64,000 nt of DNA from CAVVYW01 sp963752605 (GCA_963752605.1 CAVVYW010000005.1:124001-188000); one strand, 5' to 3'. Positions 51,467 through 61,745 are shown, numbered from the stretch's first letter. Numbers and translations: made by a program. The notes: a model not told the origin generated them from the letters alone.

Positions 51467-54400
51467 ATGGGACGGGTCTGGGGAGGCATCGTCGGCGCCG
51501 GCCTCACGGTTGCCTGCGGCATCGTGCTCAGCGCGCCGGCGGCAGCCCCTGCCCAGGGCGGCGAGCTCATGGTCGGCGTCGGGGTCGAGGACGCCTCCTG
51601 GCACGTCGGGGCGTCGGCCGGGCAGTACGCGGGCGCCCCTGAGGATCCACAGCCCTCCCCGGACGATCCCGCCGGGAACGCCCCCGAGTTCGTCGACCAC
51701 GAGTCCCAGACCTTCGATCCCACCGGCCACTCCACCCGCCGCTACCCCTCCTACGGCATCCAGTCGCGGCTCTCCGTCCGGGCGATCGTGGTCGACGGCC
51801 CGGCGGCCGGGGCGGGCGACCGCCTGGCGATCCTCAAGAACGACTTCTACATCCCTCAGGACCTGGTGATCCGCCGGGCCGGGCAGATCCTCGAGGAGGA
51901 CTGTCCCGAGTGCGGGATTCGCTTCGGCGACTCCACGTCCACGCCCGGCGCGTATGCGCCGGGCAACCTGACGATGGCGGTTACCCACAACCATTCCTCG
52001 CCGATGTACTCCTCGACCTCCTGGGGGGTCTGGGCCTTCCAGGACGTGTTCGACATCCGCTTCTACGAGTACATGGCCCGGAAGATGGCGACTGCCGTCG
52101 AGGAGGCGGTCAACGGCCCGAGCCAGCCGGACGACGACCAGAGTCAGGCCCTGACTGCGGCGAAGGTGGGCGCACGCTCGACCTACTACGACAAGAGCCA
52201 TCGCCACTCATTCGGCCCGCCAAAGAGCCGACGACGGCACCCCGGCTGGCTATCCGCAGTCGGATCAGGACCACGACATGACGGTGATCCGGTTCGACGA
52301 CGCGAGCTCCGACGAGCCGATCGTCAACCTGATCAACTTCAGCCAGCACCCCGAGTTCCTCGAGGGCAACGACCTGATCTCCGCCGACTACGTCGGACCG
52401 TTCGAGCGGATGATGGACAGGGAGACCGGGGCGGTGACGGTCTACACCCAGGGATCGGTGGGAACGTCAGAGCCCGAGCGCTCCAGCTTCCACTCGATCC
52501 ATGAGCGGCTCGAGTTCTCACATCGGGACTACGCGCAGGCGGAGTGGGGCGCCAGGCTGATGGCCGATGCGGCAAGGGGCGCCTGGGAGCGAATCGGGAG
52601 CGACGCTCCGCCGGGCCAGGACAAGTACCTGCCGTTCGCGGCGTTCGGCAGCGGCCCCGAGGTGGAGATGGCGGACCGCTGGTTCCCCGGGCCCTTCTCG
52701 CATCCGTATCCGGGCGTCTCCAACTGCCGGGTCGACAATCCCGGAGTCCCGATCGCCGGGCTGCCCGACTGCCAGCGCCCGCCATTTTCTCCGGAGGATG
52801 CCCCGGTCGCGCTCGGCGTGCCGCCCCCGGTCCAGGACGCGATCAACCAGTTCGACCCCGGCGTGCCGATCGACACGCCCGAGAACTACTCCGCCTTCTC
52901 CTATTCGGGCCTGCAGGAGGACCTGAACGTCCACCTCCAGGCGGTCCGGATCGGCCCGCTCTTCCTGCCGATGTGCTCCTGCGAGCAGTGGTGGGACCAG
53001 AGCCGCAACATCGAGCTGCGGACGGACAAGATCGAGGGCAATGAGACGACACCGGCCACCCCGGGTAATCCCGCCGGTGCACTCGGCTACGACTGGGGCG
53101 CTCAGTGCACCCCGAACAACAACGGCACCTATCCGCCGAACGACGACGGGCAGGGGGCGGACGCGGGGACCGGCACCTGGAACTGCCCGAACAGCACCCC
53201 GCCCGTGACGAACCACGAGTACCAGGTGATGCGGGCTCAGGTCAACAACCCCGCCAACGGCTGGAACAACCTCGAGAACGCGGCACAGGCGGAAGGTGAG
53301 CCCGAGTTCCCGGACGAGATCAAGGGCAACTACACCCACGACGACGACGCGACGTCCGCCGACCTGGGATACGACCTCACCGTCCCGCTCGGGATGACGA
53401 ACGACTACAACGGCTACATCGCCTCCTACCGCGAGTACCAGCGGGGCGACCACTACCGCAAGGCGCTCACGGGTTGGGGCCCGCACTCGAGCGACTACAT
53501 GGCGTCGCGTCTGGTGACCATGGGCCGGCAGTTCAACGATCCCGCCTACGTTCCCCACCTCGATCAGACCCAGGAGGAGCTCGCCCAGCCCAAGGTCCTG
53601 GTGGACCTCGCGCTGAACGAGCAGCGGGCGACGGCGCTGGGGGAGGCCGCGACCGCGACCCTCAACGCCCATGAGGCGGGCCTCCCAGACGACGGCGGGG
53701 ACGCGGAGGCGGTCGAGCAGCCCCAGGACATCGAGCGCTTCGACGCTTCCTTCTTCACCTGGAACGGCGGTTCGAATTACACCGACGATCCGGTGGTGAC
53801 CGTCGAGCGCCAGGTGGGGTCGAATTGGGAGCCGTACAACGATCAGTCCGGTGAGCTGCCGGTCACCCTCAAGTTCCCGAACGCGGCCGCGGGTGATGTT
53901 CCCGTCTACGCACAGGGGAGCTTCGAGTGGAAATGGACCGCTCGCTTCGAGGCCTTCGTCGCGGGCGCCGAGGACCAGCCGATCAACACCGGGGACCGGG
54001 CCGCGCCCACGCCGCCAGGTGTGTATCGCTTCGTCGTGGAGGGCCAGCGCCGCGAGGGCGGCGTTCCGACCGACTACTCGCTGACCTCGGAGGAGTTCGA
54101 GGTGATCCCATGGCACGGCATCATCGCTCCTGACTTCAAGCTCGAGGACGACGGCACGATGAGCTTCCTGGTCGGGCCGACGAGCAGCTTCACCAACCCC
54201 GTCGCCGGCTGCTCCCAGGACACGATCGGACCCGTCGACTACCCCGACACGCACGCCGACCCGGCGCGCTTCATCCGCAACCAGCGCACCGCCTTCGGCG
54301 ACGGCACCTGCGACGTCGAGTGGTTCTGCTTCACCTGCACCTGGCGGCCGTGGCTGGACTTCGGGGACGCCGAGACCGCCAAGGTCACGGTGACCCTCGG

Positions 54401-55433
54401 CAACGGGACGACCGAAGTGGTGGACGCGACCAGGCAGGGCAATCGCTGGGTCACCTCGCGGGTGCTCCGGCAGAACGAGACCGCCCAGGTCAAGACCGGG
54501 AACGTGCTCGATCCCTACGGGAACACGAACGAGGACTCGATAGTCCTCAGCAATGGAACCGGCCCAGCGGATGCCGACGGGGACGGTGACCTCGACGGGG
54601 CCGACAACTGCAGGTTCATTCCGAACCCGGGGCAGGAGGATGCGGACGCCGACGGCATCGGCGACGCCTGCGACGGCTTCCCCGATCTCGACGGCGACGG
54701 TGTCGAGGACTCGGTCGACCAGTGCCCGAGCGAGCAAGGGCCTCCCTCCAACAACGGCTGCCCGATTCCGCCGCCCGTCGACACCGACCGGGACGGCGTG
54801 CTCGATCCGGACGACCAGTGCCCCAACCAGCCCGGTCCGCCGTCGAACGATGGATGCCCCGAGGATCCGACCCCGATCGATGGGGATGGGGACGGCGTTC
54901 CCGACAACGCGGACCAGTGCCCGAACCAGCCGGGCGGCATCAACAACTTCGGCTGTCCCATCCCGGCCGAGGCGCCCGCACAGTCACCGCCGCCGGCGCA
55001 GGGCCCGATCGCACCACAGGGGGACTGTCAGGTCCGCCGCGCCGGAACGGCGGGGAAGGACTCTCTGCTCGGCACCGCCGGTGGGGACCTCCTGCTGGGC
55101 CTCGGCGCCGGGGATCAGATCCGGGGCGGCGAGGGTCCGGACTGCGTGTTCGGCGGCCGGGGCAACGATGGCCTCGACGGTGAGGGCGGCGAGGATCTCG
55201 TGCGCGGCGGCGACGGTGTCGATCGGACCGGCGGGGGCGCCGGCAACGACGTCGTCAGCGGCGGGCGCGGTCACGACCTCATCTCCGGCGGCGACGGCGA
55301 CGACTCCCTGCGCGCGGTGGACGGCGACCCCGACCGCGTCGATTGCGGACCGGGGAGCGACCGCGCGCGGATCGGGCCCGGGGACAGGACTCGCGCCTGC
55401 GAGCGTGTCCGCCGCGTGAAGCCTCGGGGCTAG
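51467..55433 (+). CDS. Very large exported ceramidase-like protein with TSP3 and RTX-like repeats, one frame break
   Basis: The reconstructed length is about 1320 residues. A signal peptide ends near A-P-A-Q-G. The N-terminal domain has T-H-N-H-S-S-P, N-F-S-Q-H-P-E, S-A-D-Y-V-G and Q-G-S-V-G-T-S-E-P, which match in order the T-H-T-H-S-G-P, F-x-x-H-P, S-A-D-Y-P-G and Q-G-x-x-G-D-V-S-P motifs of neutral ceramidase-family enzymes; the nucleophile motif is divergent. Beta-rich domains follow. Then come three or four D-x-D-x-D-G-x-x-D TSP3-like repeats with D-Q-C-P-N-Q-P-G (54570-54960), and R-G-G-x-G-N-D-x-L RTX-like calcium repeats with a D-C-G-P-G-S-D end (55030-55430). The frame shifts by one base near 52222-52232. 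Confidence 0.78.
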
Positions 55434-55470
55434 CCGCCCCACGGGTAACAGCCGCCTTGCAGGGGAAGGT

Positions 55471-55487
55471 GCCGCGCCGGGCGCGGC
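55471..55487 (+). terminator. Hairpin between the ceramidase-like and LPFTG genes
   Basis: GCCGCGC and GCGCGGC form a 7-base stem with a 3-base loop in the 66-base gap. It may terminate the large gene's transcript; it also lies just before the next ribosome site AAAGGGGGG. Confidence 0.4.
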
Positions 55488-55499
55488 GTAAAGGGGGGC

Positions 55500-55853
55500 A
55501 TGCCTGGCGTGGGGAAATGCCGTCTACGCACGGCCGTGGTGCTCGGCGCGTTCGCGGCGTGTGCGCTCGCGCCCACCCTGGCGCCCGCGCTCGCGAAGGA
55601 CGAGGGCAGGGAGAAGGCTCAGGGCGCGATCGGCGTGAAGGGGGTCTCACAGGCTTCACCGGGCTTCGCTGAGGCCCGGCCCGCCAAGCCCGCCCCGCTT
55701 GTGAGCGACTCGCCGGCCGGGCTCGAGGCGCGGGTCGGATCCCTGCCCTTCACCGGCTGGGACCTGATCATCCTCGGCGGCGTCGCGTTCGTGCTCACCG
55801 GCACGGGCTTCACGCTGCATCGTCTCTCGATGCCGCGCACCCCCCACCTCTAG
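55500..55853 (+). CDS. Small exported protein with LPFTG cell-wall sorting signal
   Basis: This 117-residue protein starts at ATG 55500. An N-terminal signal peptide (R-L-R then a hydrophobic core ending A-L-A-K) is followed by a short Lys/Glu/Pro-rich spacer, L82-P-F-T-G86, a hydrophobic helix (L-I-I-L-G-G-V-A-F-V-L-T-G) and a short tail with His-Arg. This order is that of a sortase substrate, although the tail is less basic than usual. No sortase gene is in the window. The protein has almost no folded domain, so it may act as a spacer or coat component. Confidence 0.72.
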   Translation: MPGVGKCRLRTAVVLGAFAACALAPTLAPALAKDEGREKAQGAIGVKGVSQASPGFAEARPAKPAPLVSDSPAGLEARVGSLPFTGWDLIILGGVAFVLTGTGFTLHRLSMPRTPHL

Positions 55854-55883
55854 CCACGGGGCGCTCCTAGACTTGGCCGCGCC

Positions 55884-56972
55884 ATGACCGTGGTCGTGAA
55901 ATTGGGCTCCTCGATCGTCGCCTCGGACGAGGGCGAGCTGCGCGGCGACGTCCTCGACCTGGTCTGCCGCCAGGTCACCGAGCTCCACGCCGGCGGCGAG
56001 GATGTCGTGATGGTCACCTCCGGCGCCATCGCACGGGGCATGCGGCTCCTCGAGCTGGAACTGAGGCCGAGCGAGATCGACGAGCTCCAGGCCGCCTCCG
56101 CGGTCGGCCAGGGGAGCCTGTTCCGTGCCTACGAGGAGCGGCTTGCACAGGGGGGAGTTCGAAGTGCCCAGGTCCTGCTCACCGCCGCCGACCTGCAGAT
56201 GCGAACCCACTACCTGAACGCGCGTCAGACCCTGAGCCGGCTGCTCGAGTGGCGGGTGGTGCCCGTGGTGAACGAGAACGACACCACCGCCACCGACGAG
56301 ATCACCTTCGGCGACAACGACTTCCTCGCCGCCCAGACGGCGATCATGCTCGAGGCGAGGCTGCTGGTGCTCCTGACCAACACCGACGGGCTTCACACGG
56401 CCGATCCGCGCACCGACCCGGACGCCTCGCTGATCGGCCGGGTGGAGAATCCGGCGGAGCTCGAGCGCTACGAGATCGGCGAGCACACCTCGCCGCTTGG
56501 GCTCGGGGGGATGCGGAGCAAGGTGCGCGCCGCCGAGATGGCTGGGGCCGCCGGAATCCCCGCCGTAATCTGCAACGGGCTGGTCGAGTCCTGCCTGCGC
56601 GAGGCCGCCGCGGGCGGCGAGGTGGGGACCAGCTTCACTCCGCACCGGGAGCGCACCTCGAGCTTCAAGCTCTGGCTGCGCTACGCCAAGCCCAGCCACG
56701 GGACTCTGCGCGTGGACGAGGGGGCCGCGCGGGTGCTCCGCGAGCGCGGCAGCAGCCTGCTGCCGGTCGGCATCACGGAGGTCGAGGGCGAGTTCGACGC
56801 GGGCGACGCGGTGGAGGTCTCGGCCGACGGCGAGGCGATCGGCAAGGGCATCGTCAACTACTCGGCCGGCGAGCTGCGCCAGATCAAGGGAATGCGCTCC
56901 GACCAGGTGCGCGAGCTGCTCCCGCACGCCTCCGAGGAGGCCGTTCACCGCGACTACTTCGTCCTCACCTGA
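55884..56972 (+). CDS. proB: Glutamate 5-kinase
   Basis: This 362-residue protein starts at ATG 55884. It has the amino-acid-kinase N-terminus V-V-K-L-G-S-S-I-V, the V-T-S-G-A-I-A-R-G-M loop, N-E-N-D-T-T-A-T-D-E-I-x-F-G-D-N-D and L-L-T-N-T-D-G-L. The C-terminal PUA domain begins near residue 270 (G-T-L-R-V-D-E-G-A-A-R). It catalyses the first step of proline synthesis. proA lies 4.9 kb downstream on the same strand, separated by unrelated genes. Confidence 0.95.
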   Translation: MTVVVKLGSSIVASDEGELRGDVLDLVCRQVTELHAGGEDVVMVTSGAIARGMRLLELELRPSEIDELQAASAVGQGSLFRAYEERLAQGGVRSAQVLLTAADLQMRTHYLNARQTLSRLLEWRVVPVVNENDTTATDEITFGDNDFLAAQTAIMLEARLLVLLTNTDGLHTADPRTDPDASLIGRVENPAELERYEIGEHTSPLGLGGMRSKVRAAEMAGAAGIPAVICNGLVESCLREAAAGGEVGTSFTPHRERTSSFKLWLRYAKPSHGTLRVDEGAARVLRERGSSLLPVGITEVEGEFDAGDAVEVSADGEAIGKGIVNYSAGELRQIKGMRSDQVRELLPHASEEAVHRDYFVLT

Positions 56973-57029
56973 TCGGAGACGGCTCCGAGGGCCGCTCCCA
57001 ACGCTGCTGCTTTCACGCGAAGGGAGGAG

Positions 57030-57047
57030 CGCCGAGATCGCTCGGCG
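57030..57047. terminator. Hairpin between proB and the convergent membrane protein gene
   Basis: CGCCGAG and CTCGGCG make a perfect 7-base stem around ATCG. It lies between the convergent proB and 57072 genes and could terminate both. Confidence 0.5.
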
Positions 57048-57071
57048 GTGTGCGAAGTCAGCCGGCGTTCC

Positions 57072-57362
57072 TCAGTTCGAAATGATTCGACCGGATGCGG
57101 CGGTCACAAGCCCAACAACGAGCAGTCCGACCGCGAGGATCCACAAGAAGGTGGTGCCGTTTGAGAGCGCGGCGAAAAGCACAAACACCCCCATGCCCAT
57201 GAGCGGCAAGCCGAACGCCACGGCAACGCCGACGCGCCTGTGACGAAAGCCGTCCCCCTGGCTCCTCATCCAGCTTTGCTTGCGCCTGCGGGGCGCATTC
57301 GCCATACCGTCATCCCCCATCTCAGGGATGACCGTACACCAAGCCCCCACAGTTGCCCGCAC
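57072..57362 (-). CDS. Small membrane protein, 96 residues or shorter
   Basis: The open frame starts at 57362, but M at 57320 or 57305 (M-A-N-A-P-R-R-R-K-Q) is a better start because the upstream part is not protein-like. A strongly basic N-terminus is followed by two membrane helices (A-V-A-F-G-L-P-L-M-G-M-G-V-F-V-L-F and L-W-I-L-A-V-G-L-L-V-V-G-L-V). The helical hairpin recalls many uncharacterised actinobacterial membrane proteins. I cannot assign a role. Confidence 0.6.
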   Translation of the reverse strand: MRATVGAWCTVIPEMGDDGMANAPRRRKQSWMRSQGDGFRHRRVGVAVAFGLPLMGMGVFVLFAALSNGTTFLWILAVGLLVVGLVTAASGRIISN

Positions 57363-57470
57363 CTTCCGGGCGGTGGAGTTGTGACTCCCTTGCGCGAAAC
57401 CCAGGAAGCTCCAGCCTGGTTAGGCTTCGACGATCACGCTGGTTTCGGACGGCCGAGGTTAGAGCACGCT

Positions 57471-58007
57471 CTAGGCGCGAGGCACGCGGAAGCGGAGCAT
57501 GGTGACGGCGCCCGACTGGGTGTTGCTGAATGGTTCGAGGTCAATCCTGTGGAGGGTCGGGGTCGAAAAGCGGACCCCGTCGCCCAAGAGCACCGGTAGG
57601 ACATAGACCAGGATCTCGTCGACGAGCCCTCGCTGCAGGCACTGGCTGGCCAGGTCGGCGCCGAGGATCTCCAGGTTCTTACCGCCCGCGGCGCCTAGCG
57701 CCGTGGCGACGGCTTCCGCGATGTCACAGGTGAGGAAGGTGACGTTCGGGTCCGGCTTGTCGGGAGGCTCGTGGGTGAGGACAAACTCGGCTCCGCCCTC
57801 GTAGTTGCGCTCCTCGTCGGGCATCTGCTTGGCAGCCTCGTAGGTACCCCGGCCGATAAGCATCGCACCGGTGGCGGCCATGACTTCAGGGAATGCGTCC
57901 GCTGTCAAGAAATCGAAGATCCAGTCCATCGTGTGGCCGGGACCGGCGATGAAGCCGTCAAGCGACATCGCCCTGTTCACGACCACCTTGCCAGTGTCGG
58001 TGCTCAT
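57471..58007 (-). CDS. Dihydrofolate reductase family protein, second copy
   Basis: This 178-residue protein starts at ATG 58007 behind AGGAGCG. It begins V-V-V-N-R-A-M-S-L-D-G-F-I-A-G-P, the same S-L-D-G start as the 1065-1709 protein, and has L-I-G-R-G-T-Y-E and L-E-I-L-G-A-D-L-A. It is a RibD C-terminal-type NAD(P)H reductase of unknown substrate. Sequence similarity to the first copy is low, so this is not a recent duplication. It diverges from the GMC oxidoreductase gene. Confidence 0.82.
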   Translation of the reverse strand: MSTDTGKVVVNRAMSLDGFIAGPGHTMDWIFDFLTADAFPEVMAATGAMLIGRGTYEAAKQMPDEERNYEGGAEFVLTHEPPDKPDPNVTFLTCDIAEAVATALGAAGGKNLEILGADLASQCLQRGLVDEILVYVLPVLLGDGVRFSTPTLHRIDLEPFSNTQSGAVTMLRFRVPRA

Positions 58008-58148
58008 AACACGCGCTCCTTTCCAGAAGCATGGGGCCCCGGGCTGAACCATAAGTTCATACGAAGTAGACCGGCCGAAGTGCCCCGATTCATCGCCGGG
58101 GCCGAGAGGTGGCGCTTCTCCTTCGCGCGAAAACCAGTAGCGGGCGGG

Positions 58149-58154
58149 TACAGT
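58149..58154 (+). promoter_or_regulatory. -10-like box TACAGT for the GMC oxidoreductase gene
   Basis: TACAGT ends 8 bases before GTG 58163, the preferred start. It supports that start over longer upstream frames. Confidence 0.35.
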
Positions 58155-58162
58155 CCAGGGTC

Positions 58163-60199
58163 GTGCCCGAGGAGAGGCCAGCAGAGGTTCTCAGCGAGAC
58201 CGACCGCGCGGTCCTGAAGGGCGTCTGCGACACGGTCGTGCCCTCGATCGAGCGGGACCGCGATCCCGATGGCCTCTGGGCGCGAAAGGCGAGCGACCTC
58301 GGCGTGGACGTCGGCGCCGCCCAGCTGATCGAGGAGATCCCGGACCCGGAGTTGCGCGGGGGGCTCGTGCAGCTCCTGCAGGCCATCGGCGGACAGGGCC
58401 TGCTGCGTGCGTCGCAGGAGTCGCGCGAGCAGATCCTCCGCAACATCGCGCTTTCCAGCCCGGACGCGGCCGCGGGCGTGCAGGCGCTGATCGGGATGAC
58501 GCTCTTCCTCCACTACGGGGCGCCGGACCCCGAGACCGGCCAGAACCCGAACTGGAAGACCTTCGGCTATCCCGGGCCAGCGTCGCCGCCGCCAGATGTT
58601 CCCAAGACTCTCGAGGTCCACACGCCCAGCGCCAAGGAGGAGACGCTGGAGGCGGACGTCTGCATCGTCGGCTCCGGATCCGGCGGTGCGGTGATCGCGG
58701 CCGAGCTGGCGCAGCGCGGACTCGACGTCGTCGTCCTCGAGGCCGCCGGCTACTTCAACGAGTCCGACTTCGCCCAGCTCGAGCTGAAGGCCTACCAGGA
58801 GATGTACTGGCGCGGTGGGCCCAACCCGACCGCGGAGGGGAACGTCAGCCTGGTTGCGGGCACCACCCTGGGCGGCGGCACGACGATCAACTGGACCAAC
58901 TGCCTGCGCACGCGGCCGTGGGTGCGCGAGCAGTGGGCGCGAGAGCACGGACTCGAGGGCGTGGACGGGCCGGACTTCGATCGCCACCTGGACGCGGTGC
59001 TGGGGCGGATCGGCGCCAACGACCGATGCAGCGATCTGAACGGTTCGCAGCAGCGGCTGAAGGAGGGCGCCGAGGCGCTCGGCTGGAGCTTCGAGACGAT
59101 CGTCCGCAACACCGACCGGGAGCGATACAGCCCGGAGACGGCGGGGTACCTGGGCTTCGGCGACCAGTCGGGCAGCAAGCAGAGCGCCGACCGCACCTGG
59201 CTGGCCGACGCACAGGAGCACGGCGCTCGCTTCCTGACCTACACCAGGGCCCTGAAGGTGCTGGTCGAGGACGGCCGAGCCGCCGGGGTGCAGGCGGTCT
59301 GGCAGCCGCTCGGCCCGGAGGCGCAGCCGACGGGGGAGAGCGCCCGCGTGACGGTGCGGGCGCCGCGGGTGGTCGTGGCCTGCGGCTCGCTCGAGTCGCC
59401 GGCGCTGCTCCGGCGCTCGGAGCTGGGCGGCCCCGCCGCGGGCCAGTTCCTGAGGCTGCACCCGACGTCCGTGGTCGGCGCCCTCTATGGAAGCGACCAG
59501 CAGGCGTGGTGGGGCGCTCCGCAGGCGGGGCTCGTGGACGAGCTCGCGGACACCGGGGAGGGCTACGGAGTGCTGATCGAGACGGCGCAGTACGCGCCGG
59601 GGCTGATCGGCTCCGCGTCGCCCTGGACGTCCGGTGCCCAGCACAAGCAGAACATGGCGGACTTCCGGCTTGCCGGGACCTTCGTCGGCCTCACCCGCGA
59701 CCGCGGCCACGGCCAGGTCGACGTGGACGCCGCCGGCGAGGCGGTTCCCTCCTATCCCGTGAACGATCCGCTCGACCAGGAGAACCTGAGCAAGGGCGTC
59801 GACGCCATGGTCCGCCTGCACGAGGCGGCGGGTGCCGCCCAGATCTTCCCGCTCGCGGCGGGGGCGCCACGGTGGGTGCGCGGGGACGACCTGGACGACT
59901 TCATCGCCGCCGTCAACCGGATCCCCTATCGGGCCGACGGGCACAAGCTGTTCAGCGCGCACCAGATGGGCACCTGCCGGATGGGCGAGGACCCGTCCAG
60001 CTCGGTGGCCGGCCCGTATGGCGAGCTGCACGACGTCAAGGGCGTCTGGATCGGCGACGGCAGCGCCTTCCCGACCTCGTCGGGGACGAACCCGATGGTC
60101 TCGATCATGGCGCTCGCCCACCGAACCGCGGAGGCGATCGCGGACGACGCCGGCGCGGCGGAGAAGACTTCGCAGGCAGAGGCCGCACAGCCGGCCTGA
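58163..60199 (+). CDS. GMC family FAD-dependent alcohol oxidoreductase
   Basis: This protein has about 678 residues from GTG 58163. The first 110 residues resemble the gluconate 2-dehydrogenase subunit 3 type helical domain (L-S-E-T-D-R-A-V-L-K-G-V-C-D-T-V-V-P). The FAD-binding G-S-G-S-G-G is at 170-175, with V-V-L-E-A-A-G as the second dinucleotide part. G-T-T-L-G-G-G-T-T-I-N-W lies at the flavin face. The C-terminal active-site segment is S-A-H-Q-M-G-T-C-R-M-G, with G-T-N-P-M-V-S near the end. It resembles long-chain alcohol oxidases and dehydrogenases. The aldehyde dehydrogenase gene follows after 29 bases, suggesting stepwise oxidation of an alcohol to an acid. Confidence 0.88.
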   Translation: MPEERPAEVLSETDRAVLKGVCDTVVPSIERDRDPDGLWARKASDLGVDVGAAQLIEEIPDPELRGGLVQLLQAIGGQGLLRASQESREQILRNIALSSPDAAAGVQALIGMTLFLHYGAPDPETGQNPNWKTFGYPGPASPPPDVPKTLEVHTPSAKEETLEADVCIVGSGSGGAVIAAELAQRGLDVVVLEAAGYFNESDFAQLELKAYQEMYWRGGPNPTAEGNVSLVAGTTLGGGTTINWTNCLRTRPWVREQWAREHGLEGVDGPDFDRHLDAVLGRIGANDRCSDLNGSQQRLKEGAEALGWSFETIVRNTDRERYSPETAGYLGFGDQSGSKQSADRTWLADAQEHGARFLTYTRALKVLVEDGRAAGVQAVWQPLGPEAQPTGESARVTVRAPRVVVACGSLESPALLRRSELGGPAAGQFLRLHPTSVVGALYGSDQQAWWGAPQAGLVDELADTGEGYGVLIETAQYAPGLIGSASPWTSGAQHKQNMADFRLAGTFVGLTRDRGHGQVDVDAAGEAVPSYPVNDPLDQENLSKGVDAMVRLHEAAGAAQIFPLAAGAPRWVRGDDLDDFIAAVNRIPYRADGHKLFSAHQMGTCRMGEDPSSSVAGPYGELHDVKGVWIGDGSAFPTSSGTNPMVSIMALAHRTAEAIADDAGAAEKTSQAEAAQPA

Positions 60200-60228
60200 C
60201 CCCACACCAGCTTCGAAAGGAGACATCC

Positions 60229-61696
60229 GTGGCAACCGAGGCACCAGCGGCAACACAGACCGGTCACCCACAAGAGCCGATCGTTCGCGACAAGCTCTAC
60301 GTCGGAGGCGAGTGGGTCGATCCCGCCGGCTCCGGCACTATCGACGTGATCGACTCGACCACCGAGGAGGTCATCGGGACCGTTCCCCAGGGCACCCCGG
60401 AGGACGTGGACCGCGCGGTCGAGGCCGCCAGAGCGGGCTTCGAGACCTGGTCGCAGGTGCCCCTCGCCGAGCGCCTCGACGCCTGCTCGGCGATCTCGGG
60501 CGGGCTGGCGGCGCGCTCGGAGGAGCTCGGAGCCCTGATCGCCTCCGAGGTCGGGATGCCGATCGGCCAGTCCACCCAGATTCAGGCCGGCCTTCCGACG
60601 ATGCAGTTCGGCGCGATGGCCCAGGTCGCCAACGAGATCGAGTGGGAGCAGGAGATCGGGAACTCGCTCGTGGTGCGCGAGCCGATCGGAGTGGTCGGGG
60701 CGATCACTCCCTGGAACTTCCCCCTCAACCAGCTCGGCGCCAAGGCGGCTCCGGCGATCGCGGCCGGCTGCTCGATGGTCGCCAAGCCGAGCGAGGTGAC
60801 ACCGCTCAGCGCCTTCGTACTCGTCGAGATCTTCGACGAGGTCGGGTTGCCGGCCGGCGTCTTCAACCTGGTCACCGGCTACGGCCCCGAGGTCGGCGGC
60901 GCGATCGCCGGCCATCCCGACGTGGACATGGTCTCGTTCACCGGCTCGACGCGGGCGGGACGTTCCGTGTCGCGAGGCGGCGGCCGAGAACGTCAAGCGG
61001 GTCTCCCTCGAGCTGGGAGGCAAGTCGGCCAGCGTGATCCTCGACGACGCCGACCTGAAGGCGGCCGTCTCGTACGGCATCGGCAACGTCTGCCTCAACG
61101 CGGGGCAGGTCTGCAGCGCCCACACCCGGATGCTGGTCCCGCGCGAGAAGCTGGCCGAGGCCGAGGAGATCGCGAAGGCGGCGGCCGAGAAGGCCCAGCC
61201 CGGCGATCCCTTCGATCCGGGCTCGCGGCTCGGGCCGCTCGTCTCCGACGTCCAGCGCAAGCGCGTGCGCGAGTACATCGAGAAGGGCGAGAAGGAGGGC
61301 GCGAAGCTCGTCACGGGCGGGGCGGAGGCTCCGGAGGGCCTCGACAAGGGCTACTTCGTCCGGCCGACCGTCTTCTCGGACGTGAAGCCGGACATGACGA
61401 TCGCCCAGGAGGAGATCTTCGGACCCGTGCTGTCGATCATCCCCTACGACGACGAGGACGAGGCGGCCGAGATCGCCAACGGCACGATCTACGGGCTCGA
61501 CGGCGGCGTCTGGTCCTCCGACCCGGAGCGCGCCAAGGCGTTCGCGCGGCGGATGCGCACCGGCCAGGTCCAGATCAACGGCGCGACGTTCAACCCGCTC
61601 GCTCCCTTCGGCGGCTTCAAGCAGTCGGGGCACGGGCGTGAGCTGGGTCGCTTCGGGCTCGAGGAGTTCCTCGAGGTCAAGTCCATCCAGTTGTAG
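60229..61696 (+). CDS. Aldehyde dehydrogenase, one frame break
   Basis: It starts at GTG 60229 behind AAAGGAG and reads to about residue 245 (Y-V-G-G-E-W, then P-W-N-F-P-L-N-Q-L and F-T-G-S-T-R-A-G). The frame shifts by one base between about 60955 and 60975. The second frame then carries E-L-G-G-K-S (general-base Glu), G-Q-V-C-S-A (nucleophile Cys) and E-E-I-F-G-P-V-L, ending at 61696. The family oxidises aldehydes to acids with NAD(P)+. It is an obvious partner for the GMC enzyme upstream. About 488 residues are recovered, the normal length. Confidence 0.85.
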
Positions 61697-61728
61697 GCCG
61701 GGTTTCCAGCCGTTTCGCTGCCCGCTGG

Positions 61729-61745
61729 CCGGGTACCTCACCCGG
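61729..61745 (+). terminator. Hairpin after the aldehyde dehydrogenase gene
   Basis: CCGGGT and ACCCGG pair around ACCTC about 33 bases after the stop. This ends the GMC/ALDH unit plausibly; no U tract follows. Confidence 0.4.

Noticed and set aside
49371..61745. Hairpins as classical rho-independent terminators
   Set aside because: Stems after rpmA, proB and the ALDH gene are good but none is followed by a U tract, so they are listed only as probable terminators with low to moderate confidence.
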